Assembly: GCA_019915015.1 (NCBI GenBank)
Contig: JAHBBC010000003.1
Location: 1,798,001-1,862,000, forward strand
Reading direction: 5' to 3'
Length of the DNA: 64,000 nt
Source: Auriscalpium vulgare
Lineage: Eukaryota; Basidiomycota; Agaricomycetes; Russulales; Auriscalpiaceae
Under the pieces are notes generated by a model that did not search any database, had not been told where the DNA came from, and saw only the letters and a list, made by a program, of their open reading frames with translations. This document shows positions 24,510-34,066 of the stretch, piece by piece (the stretch's first letter is position 1; each line of letters starts with the position of its first letter). Position numbers and translations under genes: made by a program.

Positions 24510-24640
24510 ACTTACCCGGGGGCCAGCAGCACCGAAAACGACGACATAGAAGAGAGGTATGTCCCCAGACTCTTTCCGCATCCTGTCAATATTGAGCATC
24601 GCGACGCTAGGGCCGCTCCGCGTCCTCGCGACTTTCTCCC
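24510..24640 (+). pseudogene. 5' stub of a deleted F-box gene in the right arm
   Basis: In the right arm, the position equivalent to the 5' end of F-box copy 1 keeps the conserved upstream block (near 24360-24400, GTGTCCGCGCCGCAC) and an exon-1-like stretch rich in GAC/GAA codons ending at GAGAG|GTATGT (24556/24557). The start of intron 1 with GCATCCTGTCAATATTGAG also remains. The coding body then disappears. This is the pattern expected when one duplicate loses the gene by deletion. Identification rests on comparison with 5290-5360 and 46504-46541. Confidence 0.5.
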
Positions 24641-26797
24641 CCCGCCGTCGACAACCCATCCGCTGCCCCGCCGCGACCAGTGCGCGTCAGCCGCGTCGTG
24701 CGTGGCCGCCTCCGGTCCGCCACTACTACTGCGTACCACTGGCACCCGCGCGCCCAGGATCCAGACCAGTCCACGCTGCCGACGCTCCCCGCGCCTGATC
24801 AATCGCAGCTGCCGCGCTTTCGAATAATCCTGCAGGTTACAGGCATGGACTCTGCGCCTGGACTGCCTATCCCGAATACCGCGCATACATGGTGGAACGT
24901 GCACGGGGTGGCGGTGGCGTGCGGGGCAGCTACCCCGCATCGCTGTCGATGCGGGGTAAGTATGCATGGTAAGTACATCGACATCGCGGAGTGCCGGCAC
25001 CGCCCTCACCATCGGTTTCACAGTGCAGTCCTCCGGGCCCCGCTACCCTGCATCATGTCCATCACGGTCGCGCCCGTGCATGTATCATCCATCCGTGTAT
25101 CACCCCCGCGCTGGACCGAAAACCCAAATACACGGCCGCCAGCCGCCAGCTGGTATACTCGGTCGATCTACTAAGGTCTGAATGCGAATTCTATCTGGTA
25201 TTTGTGTCATCTGCGCATCGCCCTGCCCACCTGCCCACATACCTCCCACCACATGCCCCGCGCGCGCGCCTGACAGCGCCGGCGTCCATCCGGCACTGCG
25301 CTGCGACACACGCCAGGCGCCAGCCACCCACCCAACACACACACACCTCGCGCTCGCGCCCGGAAACACCCCGCCCGCCAAGACCACCTCGCGCCGCCTC
25401 GCCACCTCGCCCGCGCGGATGGAAGGAGGAGAAGCATGCGTATGCACGGAACAATGAAGCCCGCAGCGCAAAGTCCGCAGTTCCGACGTGCATGCATGAT
25501 GGCCATCTCATCCGCTCCATATGATGGCCATCTCCTCCGCTCCGAGCCCGCTGCCATCCGTGCGGGCGCGTGCGGGCGATCAAGCAGCAGCGTCGAAGGA
25601 CTGTGGGGTAATAGTAGGCAGGCACCGGGGCCTGAGCGCGTGCGTGCGTCCGCGGTCCCCACGCACGCCAGCGCACGATGTCCCGCATCCGCTTCGCGAC
25701 GAACTGCCAGTGCCAGTGCGCGCGTCGTCCGCGTCAACTTGGCAATGAGTGCGTACGTGCTGCGTTTCGTGGCATGGACGCCGCCGGAGAATGCACGAGC
25801 AGCTGCGCCATCCCTGCGGTTGCCAAACCCGACAGCGGCGCGGGCCAATGCCAATGCATGACGACCTGTGCGCGCCGCCGACATCATGTATCATAGCGCT
25901 GGCCGCGTCGTGGCGCGCTGCACACACCGTGGCCGTGGAAGCAACATCGCTGCCCTGGATGGATGGATGCACGTATGATCTCGGGAGCAAAGAGAGCAAG
26001 AGGCACAGGTACGCACGCCGCACCGGCAGCGCGCGACGTGTGCTGACTGTTAGTGTTACAGCTGCGTACAGCTTCACAGGGCGCGGTGGGACAGCGCACC
26101 CACGCCCGCACGCGACGAGGCACGCGCAGGCTGGTGCACCCGCCTCGCCGGGCTCGTCGGCCTCTCCCTCCAGATATCCTCCCCACGCTCCCCCCCTCAC
26201 ACGCATCGCATGGCGCTTCACCCGGCGAAGATGAGACGAGACGAGACGCACCTCGCTAGGAGTCGCGTGGCGATCTGCGCGCCCGTACGTACGCGTCTCA
26301 TCTGCACTTCCACGATGGCCGTGGCCAGGGAGGGACAAGGTGCCCGGGACGCGACATGGCTGACATGTCCACCGATACCCATCCCATGGCAACACCCTTG
26401 CCATGCATGTATGTCGCACAAGCAAGTAAGTACCGCGCTCGGTGGCGGCGAATTCCCTCTCTGTCTGTGCCCAGTAGCCTGGATCCGCGCCCGCGCGGGC
26501 TGCGCGCTTCTCATACGCGCACAGACGCACCCCGGACGCACGGGCATGACGCGTTCACGTCTGCGGGGCGCAGGGCACGCGCAGATGACCGTCGCCGTCA
26601 TCGCCTCGTGCTGTGCCGGGCAAAGGACCTGTATGCACAAGAGGGGAATTCTCCAGTCATCTCGCGTGCTGGCGGGTTCAAACGTTCAAGTTGGGGTGCG
26701 GATGCCGCGGTGGTCCGTGCGCAGCGCCTTTGCCGGAGATGTGGATCCATGTGTACAGTATTTACGCCGTGATGGGAGGATGATGATGATGAGTAGT

Positions 26798-26815
26798 CAC
26801 TGCGTTCAGGGCCCG
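26798..26815 (+). repeat. Left terminal inverted repeat of the CACTA-like element
   Basis: Eighteen bases, CACTGCGTTCAGGGCCCG, perfect inverse of 28085-28102. Confidence 0.88.
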
Positions 26816-28084
26816 AATTCACCAATATAAAGAAGACAAGCTACTTGACGTGTGCGAGGCGGGTGTAGTAGATAGTGTAATCAGAGTCAAAGTACTCGGT
26901 AGTAGATTGGAGTAGATTACGTACTCGGAATCAAAGTAGATGAACGCGGTAAAGGCAAGTACTCTGGCTGATCGGAGTTCAAGTAGCTGGGGCAACTCCC
27001 TGGTTAATCTCGTCGTCGAGTTTGTCCGAGTAGCTGATGTACTACGGGCTGTAGGAGGTGTGGAGCTGTGACGCAATCATTTGGCAAGAGATTTCGTCAA
27101 GTCGCGCGCCGGCGCTCTGCTTGACTCTCGACTTCTACCTTCTCCCATCATGCATCTCCGGTGACGACCAACTTCCCGCCCCTTTCCCTGGCAACGAGGA
27201 CCATTACACGCGCATCCGCATCAAGGACCCGTGGACGAGCACACCCGTGGAGTAGGGCACGCAGGCGCCAGGTCATAGCCCCTGACGACGGCTCCGACCT
27301 TCAGTCGACGACAACGAGCAGGAGGGAGCCTCGGAGCGCACAGACAGCAGGAGGAGACGAGTCAAGATGCGCAAATGACGTTTGGATCGAAATACAAGGT
27401 GCGTAAATATGTCGAACATCTATGCGTCCGAGCTACATAACGCGCGCCCACTCGGACCTCGTCTTGCACTGCCACGATATCACCTCTCTGCTGTGCTATC
27501 CTGGTCTGTACTACGCTACTGCGCTCTTTGCTACTGGCTTGTCTTCCTGCGGAGCTTGCGTCGCGATGAGAACCGAGGAATCCTTGGCCATCGGAGCTAG
27601 ATATATGCGCGGTAAGTTATTTCCTATGCCTATGCTCTTAGTGTTGTTCTCACCTCGTTGTTTCACCAGGCTAGGCACGAGCACCCACGGCCGAACGCCC
27701 AGGCGCGTCAAGATCCGAATTCCCTCCCACCCTTCGGACGACTTCTTCGAGAGAGCGACGATGCGACGCGGGCCTGCGGGGTCACTGGGTTATTAGTACA
27801 TGTATTAATTATATTTGAGTTAATTAAATGATTGCTGTTACATTTGGGTCATATAAGGATCACTAGCTGGTAGAAAGTGAAAATGCACGAGAGCCTACTA
27901 CGACCTGGTCCCAGCTAATTTGACTGTTAGCAGGCTACCTACTTAAGGTCCGAGCAGGCTGTCTACTCGAACTCTTAGTGTTTGACGTGGTCCCGTCTTG
28001 TTCGGTCTACTTGCCGAGTTTCACTCCCCGCTTCCGGGACTCCGAGTAGCTGACGTGGTCGGAGATACTTTAATGTGTAGTATC

Positions 28085-28102
28085 CGGGCCCTGAACGCAG
28101 TG
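28085..28102 (-). repeat. Right terminal inverted repeat of the CACTA-like element
   Basis: Reverse complement of the left terminal repeat, followed by the AGT target duplication at 28103-28105. Confidence 0.88.
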
Positions 28103-29699
28103 AGTGATGGGCGCGCGGCCAGCTGACCGCGCGCAGCCGCCTCGCGCCGCCTCTGGCCAAATCGTGGAAAATCTGTGCAGAAAACGTGCGCCGAGTATCC
28201 TCCAGCGTCGAGGCGAGCTGTCGCGATCAGCGTGCGCGACGCCGATCGGGGCGTGCGGCCGAAGGCGGCGGTTGCGTGCCGCGCCTGGGGCCGCGCGGCT
28301 CGATTGGGCCAGAACGCTGATCCAATGCCTGTTTACCCCGCATTTCTCAACGAGAAGCTACGTAACCGCGTAACCCCGCGCCGTGCTTCCCGAAACGCGT
28401 CTTGTCTGCCACCGTCCCCAGCCGTCCCCCCGCCAACGTGCATGCATAGCGGCAGCCGCGAGGACTTGTCGCAGCGGCGAGCAGATCAGGGCCGCGGCGC
28501 GGGCGGACAGGCACGGCGGGCTGATCGCGGGCACTGCAGCTCGACGACGTACGCGAGCAGTACATACGCGACCCCGACGGAGGCATCCCCCGCCCGATCC
28601 CCCGCTGCCCTGCACGTGTGCTCGCTTGCGCGGCGCGTTTGTTTGTTCGCCGGGGCACGCGAGCCGTCGCCTTTTGCGGATAGGCTCTGGGATGGCTCGG
28701 GGGTGCTGCTTACGGCGCGACGGCGTCTTGCGTGCGGCAGCAAGGATAGGATATATTACTATTAGCGTGCGTGCGGGGGCGGGCCTAGACGACACGACGC
28801 GTGGCACGCTTAGCGGGGCGAATTCGACTTGGGCGGGACAGCTGCAGGGTCCGTGAGGCGGCAAGTGGCAGTGGCGTTTGCATTTGGGCGAGAAGGTTCG
28901 CGCGTCGATCGGCGTCGAACGAGAAGACGTCGACGCGGCCCCGGATCGCCACCACGCTCAGCCCTATCCAGCGCAACGCCTATCCCTCTGCCGTGCGACG
29001 CATCGACGAGCGCAGACCACAGTCTAGAAGCACCGGCGGAGTCGCGAGCACCGCCGCGCACGCTCACAGCTCTGCACGAGGGCCGCCTCGGACGCGACTC
29101 GAGGTGAGGCCGCCGAGCATCTGACCGCCCATCCAGCGCAGCCAGCCCACTCGCACCGTCAGCAGACCCGCTGCGCACAGCCCCCGACGTGAATCGCACA
29201 CCCCGACTGCATTGCAGTTCTATTCCTCGCACGGGCGGCCGGACCTTCCGTGAAATGAAAACGAACAGCGTAGAAAGTGCGCGCGACACCAGGCCAGGCC
29301 ACCCGCAAATGAAAACAGCGCTGCATTCTCTACGTATGCTGGATGACTGCATGCTGCTGCAGGGGCCGCGCGGAGATGAACCGACGCCACGCACGATGCA
29401 GTGGGAATGGGAACCTGAGTCTCCGTGGCCGACCTCACTTACCCACAGAAGCAACACAGAAGACAGGTTCCGTTCTGTGAGGGAACGCGCCGTGGGTCCG
29501 CGTAGGTCCCGCACGCACGCCCATTGGCCGGCGCACGCAGCCAATCGCCCGCCGCCGCTGAGCAAGGCACTGATATCATTTCAACCAGCGGATTTGTTTG
29601 CGGTGATGGTATTGGCATCCATATTTGTGTGAGATGGACGAGGCTGAGACGTGCGAGACTCGAATGATGTCGGCTATAGTAAGTAAAATTTCGGGGGTG

Positions 29700-31200
29700 G
29701 GTTGCGAGGCTGCGCTGCGAGCGGTGTGCGCTGCACTCTCTCGGGATGCAGATGTCTGCCCGCGCGCGCGGTGAGAGGGCCAGGGAAGCCTATCCGACAT
29801 GTGGCGCGCGCGCCATTAAGCCTGCGCGGGAGTCAGCCGAAGTGTAAGCACGCAAGATGCATCGAACGACGCATGCAGCCCGCCTCGTACGGCATGCGGA
29901 CTTTATGCTCTGTCGAGGCCCGGGCCCGCGAAGCACAACGAAAAATTAAACACACGGGCGCACCCAGGGTGCGCACGCGTAAACGGACCGTGCACACCTG
30001 CTCTGCGTGTGCAAATCGCACGCAAGCGGCGATAGCAGCCGTCCTGCGCACAGTCCGGCCAACGTGCAGTGGGAAAGGCCTTCCTTTCATCAGCGAATTT
30101 GTTTGCTGCGCCGCGGGTGACGGGATTGGCATTGTAACCTTGAAGTTGCGTGCGATGACCGCGCAAGATGCTCGAGAGAGGACGGGGCGGGGCGACTCCT
30201 GCGAGCGGTACCGCCAAGTATACGCTGCGCACACCCTGTGAGAGGCGCAGGAATGCCTATCCAACATGCGGCGAGCGCACTCCAAATCTGTCTGTTCGCA
30301 ACATAGAAGTCAGCACGGTCAGAGGGCACGCGAGATGAACGGCCGGCGCACCGTCGACTCGCAATCAGCGCATCACGGCACGCCGCTCCGAGGAGATGAA
30401 GACCTCACCCCGCCTCACCCTACATACGTACGTCATTCGGGGTCTGTGAGGTATCGAACAGGCAGGCCGGGCCCGCGAAGAACAACGGAAAAAACAGATG
30501 AGCGTCCTGCAGAGCCTGCGCGTGAACGAACCGCGCGCACCTGGCAGAACTCTGCGCATTTGCAAATTGCGGACGCCGCGCACGCAGAGCAGTGTGGTAC
30601 GCCGTCCTGGGACGAGCCGCGTACAGCGCCCTGCCCAGGAGCAGACAGACCACCCGAGGCCTTCCTTGCCTTTCTTCAGCGATTGACATTGTATATTTGT
30701 GTGCGATGGACGAGACCGGGTGAGACGAGAAGTGCGATGGACGCGTGAGAATGATGTCGGCTACGAGAGAACTCGAATCGGCTCCTGCGAGTGGTACCGC
30801 CAAGTATGCGCGTGCGCGGCCTCTGAGAGGCGCAGGAAAGCCTCGCCGACTTGTGGCAAGCGCACCTCCAGGTCTGTCATAGGAGTCAGTGTCGGGGTGC
30901 ACGCAAAATGAACGAACGACGCACCGTTGGTCGCAATCAGGTACGCACTCCGAGGAGATGAACACCTTAGCCACCTCGTCCTCGTCGCTTACCCTACAAA
31001 CGTACGTCATTCGGCTATGACCCACGAAGAACAACGAAAATGAGCGTTCAGCAGAGCCTGCGCGTAAACGAACGCGCACCTGAACTCTGCGCATTTGCAA
31101 ATCACGCACGCCTCGCACGCTCAGCAGCGTGAGTAAGGCAGCGCAGCTCCCGCACCGTATATCCATAAGCAAGCCCAAAGCAAGCCATCGAAATCCCGCG
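29700..31200. repeat. Tandem array of ~550 bp diverged units
   Basis: Several landmarks recur with a period of roughly 540-580 bp. GGTACCGCCAAGTAT occurs near 30208 and 30793. GAGAGGCGCAGGAA occurs near 30240 and 30823, with a weaker copy near 29770. GAAGAACAACG occurs near 30476 and 31026, with a related GAAGCACAACG near 29931. CTCTGCGCATTTGCAAAT occurs near 30550 and 31086. The first unit overlaps the outer end of the inverted duplication, so the left edge of the window (1-600) is the inverted counterpart. No coding frame is credible. Confidence 0.7.
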
Positions 31201-32072
31201 CCCGCGCGTACAGGCCCTAGCGCGGCGTCCGACCAACCTTAAAAGCCTGTGCGCGCGCCACGCAACCGCCTTCCTTCGCGTGAATTATGGCCAGGCCGAG
31301 GCAGGGGCGGAGGCGGCGGCGAGGCGGGAGAAGGCATGCATGATGTGGGTTTCCCCGACTCTGGGCCGCGCTTCGCGTGCCTCGTGGAGCGCGGCGGACG
31401 TCAAGATAAATAAATCCTTTAGGCGGCAGCGTGCATCGACGCGCGGGGTGCGAGCGAGGAGAGACGACGTGGAGAATTGAAGGCGGCAATTAGGATGGTG
31501 CGTTGACGTGGGTGACGCGAGGACCACGCTACGAGGCGCGATGCGAGGAAGGCGTGCGCGTACCGTGCATGCGCACGCCTACCAACGGAGGCGTACGCAC
31601 AGAGCTGAGAGCGCATTGAATTGAAGCGCTGCGGTGAGCGCAGCCCGCAGCGTCACTAGCCCCGCGTGCCCCGACTCGGTGCCCACCATGCCTGCCGCGC
31701 CGGATCTGATCGTCCATTCAACAACGCGCAATTGCAACCGCGTCGGCAATCGGCTCACCTGCCCACCCATCTCGATTCTTGATTGCCCCAGCGGCAGATC
31801 CTCGGACAGCATTCAGCACGACTCAATCAACGTGCTCCTGAATCGCGCTGGATGATCATCGACATCCTGATGCGCCCCTATCGCGCGCGCGCAGAAATAT
31901 GCTGTAGGAGGGTCGGTGGAACCCTGGAGGTACGGTCTGAGGGGCTGATCGCGAGCGATAGGTGGGATGGCGAGGCGCGGCGCGTGCGTGCGCCTCAGCC
32001 TTCAGGGCGGGCCTCGAAGCCGAGATGTCGAGGGGTGGATTGGATTTGATGCAATTGGTGGTTGTAAGAGAA
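31201..32072. other. Intergenic, nothing recognised
   Basis: No domain-like frame, RNA gene or mobile element end is recognised in this stretch. Confidence 0.4.
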
Positions 32073-32400
32073 CTAGCTCTTGCCCGTGCATTCGCACGGG
32101 TTTTGTAGCTACTCAATCATCTTCAAGTTAGCTATATGCACTTTCTTTTCTGAATAAAAGAGAGGGCCCCTCCGTGCCGGGCGGTGCCCGGCACTCTGGG
32201 GCCCCCGTACTGAGCTTACCATGACTGCTGCCCGTGCACCACTGGGAGCTATTCCCCATTCACTCTGTAACTTCCCGTGCCCCAGCCGGTTCTGTAGCTA
32301 TCGCTCGTGTTTAATTATCTTAGCTGTAGACATTCTCTTTCCTAAATATAAGAGAGGGGCTCTCCGGTGCACTACTGCCCGTGCACCACTACTGGAATTC
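32073..32400 (-). mobile_element. Candidate Helitron 3' terminus (minus strand), partly duplicated
   Basis: On the minus strand the sequence reads a 7 bp GC hairpin (CCCGTGC GAAT GCACGGG, plus-strand 32083-32100) followed six bases later by CTAG and then T. This is the layout of Helitron 3' ends: a short hairpin just before CTRR, inserted 5' of a T. A similar but degraded block recurs near 32273-32370 (CCCGTGCCCCAGCCGG..TGTAGCT..TTAGCT..AAGAGAGG), suggesting tandem copies of the end. The 5' TC end and any Rep/helicase frame are not found, and the gypsy element may interrupt it. Confidence 0.4.
32174..32194. repeat. Perfect 9 bp stem, 3 nt loop hairpin
   Basis: GTGCCGGGC (32174-32182), loop GGT, then GCCCGGCAC (32186-32194). 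It lies within the Helitron-like region, between the two related blocks. Confidence 0.8.
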
Positions 32401-32561
32401 TGCAAGTGTAACTTGCCCGACTTATTCTTCCTGCTCCAGTGCCTCCTGCCACCTGCACACCAGTGCTATCTGTTGTGCCAGGCGCTTCCTATTCTTTCTA
32501 TCTGCACTGACTGCATGGCCCGTGCTGGCGTGCGCTGAACAGTGAACTTGCAGGCCACCGT

Positions 32562-32818
32562 TGTGATGGGCACGGCCATTCTAGATACAAACGGACACTC
32601 TACTTAGCTCACGGACTCTGGTTTCGTACGACAGACTCGCATCATTACGGTACACGTGCTCATCCCGACTTAGCTATGTACATTTGCCTCCGTTGGTCCG
32701 TGCGCCCGTATTACTCCGTCGCTCGCCGCTCCTGTACCTTTCCCTCGTCGAGTCAACGCCAGTGACTTCCTCTGTTCATTCTCGCGTCCCCTTCGCTCGA
32801 AACACTCGCCCCGTTACA
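32562..32818 (+). repeat. 5' LTR
   Basis: 257 bp, starting TGTGATGG and ending CCGTTACA, with no base difference by eye from the 3' LTR. The word GTCGAGTCAA at 32747-32756 is complementary to the primer-binding site and would mark the start of the R region if the element primes itself. Confidence 0.95.
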
Positions 32819-32820
32819 GT

Positions 32821-32830
32821 TTGACTCGAC
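32821..32830 (+). promoter_or_regulatory. Primer-binding site of the self-priming type
   Basis: TTGACTCGAC, two bases after the LTR. It lacks the TGG expected for a tRNA 3' end but is the exact reverse complement of GTCGAGTCAA inside the LTR (32747-32756 and 38533-38542). This matches the Tf1/sushi style of priming, in which the 5' end of the element RNA folds back on the primer-binding site. Confidence 0.7.
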
Positions 32831-32962
32831 CATCAACTCGAATCCCTCCCTCTCGACCTTACTCGCTCGATAAACCCTTATCTCTCGCTTCTCGAAGCCT
32901 CGGTAAACTCCCTCATCAACTTCTCGAACTCACCTTCTATTTCCAAGCGTCTACTTGCTAAC

Positions 32963-34066
32963 ATGTCAGGCCTCGACGAGAACCCGTGGCCCGCAGATGC
33001 TGGTAGCGTCCCGCAGGGTCAGCAACCGACTCAGGATGCTTCCCAGAACCCTGCATCTGCTCAAGACGTCAACGCACTTGCTCAGCTCCTCATAGGACTC
33101 GGCCGTCAAGTCCAGAATGCCGAAGCGAACCAGGAGCGTATGAGACAAGTCCTCGAAGCGCTCACCACTCGAATTAGCGACCCGGCGCCCGCCAACTCCG
33201 GTCGCGACGCCCGCGACACTAGCGGCGCTCCCCACGGTGTCGCTCGTTTCAAGGAACCCCGCGTCTTTTCGGGCAAAGCCGTAGATGTCGAGCCTTTCAT
33301 CAAGGAAATTGGAGCGGCCGTTCAACTCTCTCGCGCGTCGTTGCCCACTGACTTCGACAGGGCTCTGTACATGCAGACCTACCTCGCGGACGGCTCGGCC
33401 AAGAGCTGGTACAACTCCGTCGAGGAGGTCTCGCCCGACCTTCTGCGCGATTTCGACGGCCTCATAGACAACTTCCGCAGTCACTTTGGTGACAGCGACG
33501 TCGTCGGCACGGCGCTGCGCAAGATTGAAGCGCTGCGTCAGACGGGCGCCGCTGCTGCGTATGCGTCTCGTTTCCGTGAACTACTGATCCATCTTGACCT
33601 TTCAGAAGCTACGAAGATTCAAATGTTCTACAGAGGTCTCAAGGACGAGGTCAAGGACCTTCTCGTCGGTCTCCACGAGCCGACCGTATTCAATGAGTAC
33701 GTCGCACTCTCGATCATGGCCGACAACCGCGTCCATCGCCGCGCCCTGGAGAAGAAGCAAGACTCGGGCAAAGGCAAGGGCAAGCAAACACCCATAGCAA
33801 CCGCACGCCCGTCGCAGTCTGCCTCGTCTTCGAACGCTTCACCCGCGTCTTCGTCGAACGCTCCGGTCCCCATGGAGATTGACGCTACCAAGACGCCTCG
33901 TGCGCCTCTCACTCAAGAAGAGAAGGACCGCCGCCGCCGCGAAGGCCTCTGTCTTTACTGCGGCCTGGGTAAGCACCTCATTTCCAATTGTCCTAACATG
34001 TCCGAGCGCGCGAAGAAGAATTACGCAGCGCGCGCTCCTGCATCCTCGTCGTCGGGAAAAGCCTAG
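32963..34066 (+). CDS. gag: Gag-like capsid/nucleocapsid protein of the gypsy element
   Basis: 367 residues from the first ATG after the leader. The middle is a retrotransposon gag domain (FSGKAVDVEPFIKEI, then ADGSAKSWYNSVEE and ALRQTGAAAAYASRFRELL), and near the C-terminus lies a zinc knuckle CLYCGLGKHLISNC (CX2CX4HX4C) followed by a basic segment. Gag forms the virus-like particle and packages the RNA. The frame ends at TAG 34064-34066, three bases after a G GGA AAA heptamer; pol continues in the -1 frame across this point. Confidence 0.92.
   Translation: MSGLDENPWPADAGSVPQGQQPTQDASQNPASAQDVNALAQLLIGLGRQVQNAEANQERMRQVLEALTTRISDPAPANSGRDARDTSGAPHGVARFKEPRVFSGKAVDVEPFIKEIGAAVQLSRASLPTDFDRALYMQTYLADGSAKSWYNSVEEVSPDLLRDFDGLIDNFRSHFGDSDVVGTALRKIEALRQTGAAAAYASRFRELLIHLDLSEATKIQMFYRGLKDEVKDLLVGLHEPTVFNEYVALSIMADNRVHRRALEKKQDSGKGKGKQTPIATARPSQSASSSNASPASSSNAPVPMEIDATKTPRAPLTQEEKDRRRREGLCLYCGLGKHLISNCPNMSERAKKNYAARAPASSSSGKA
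34054..34060 (+). promoter_or_regulatory. Candidate -1 ribosomal frameshift heptamer
   Basis: GGGAAAA read as G GGA AAA in the gag frame fits the X XXY YYZ rule. The pol frame is -1 relative to gag and is open across the site. Five bases downstream, GCCGG (34066-34070) can pair with CCGGC (34090-34094), giving a short GC stem at the usual spacing. The competing explanation is a missing base in a single gag-pol frame, because nearby genes show such deficits. Confidence 0.45.

Larger units (their letters stand above)
26798..28102. mobile_element. Non-autonomous CACTA-like (EnSpm/CMC) DNA transposon, 1305 bp
   Basis: The element starts with CACTGCGTTCAGGGCCCG and ends with the exact reverse complement of those 18 bases. 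It is flanked on both sides by AGT (26795-26797 and 28103-28105), a 3 bp target duplication. The left arm of the inverted duplication holds the empty site (rc of about 1760-1775), with a single AGT, which proves insertion after duplication. CACT-starting terminal repeats with 3 bp target duplications are the hallmarks of the CACTA superfamily. Subterminal motifs recur, for example TCCGAGTAGCTGA at 27025 and 28041, and TACTCGG or CAAAGTA words in the first 200 bp. No transposase-like frame is present, so it would need a helper in trans. Confidence 0.88.
23690..29690 (-). repeat. Right arm of the ~6 kb inverted segmental duplication
   Basis: The reverse complement of this stretch is collinear with 1-6080. 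The inner boundary lies near 23690, where the match to the left arm around 6000-6075 (GACTTGGCGGGATGGCGG and AGGTGAGATGGGTG) ends. The arms differ by many indels, and three differences are large. The F-box gene body is missing here near 24600. About 400 bp of other sequence lies at 24600-24850. A 1305 bp DNA transposon is inserted at 26798. The outer end grades into the tandem repeats at 29.7-31.2 kb. Confidence 0.85.
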
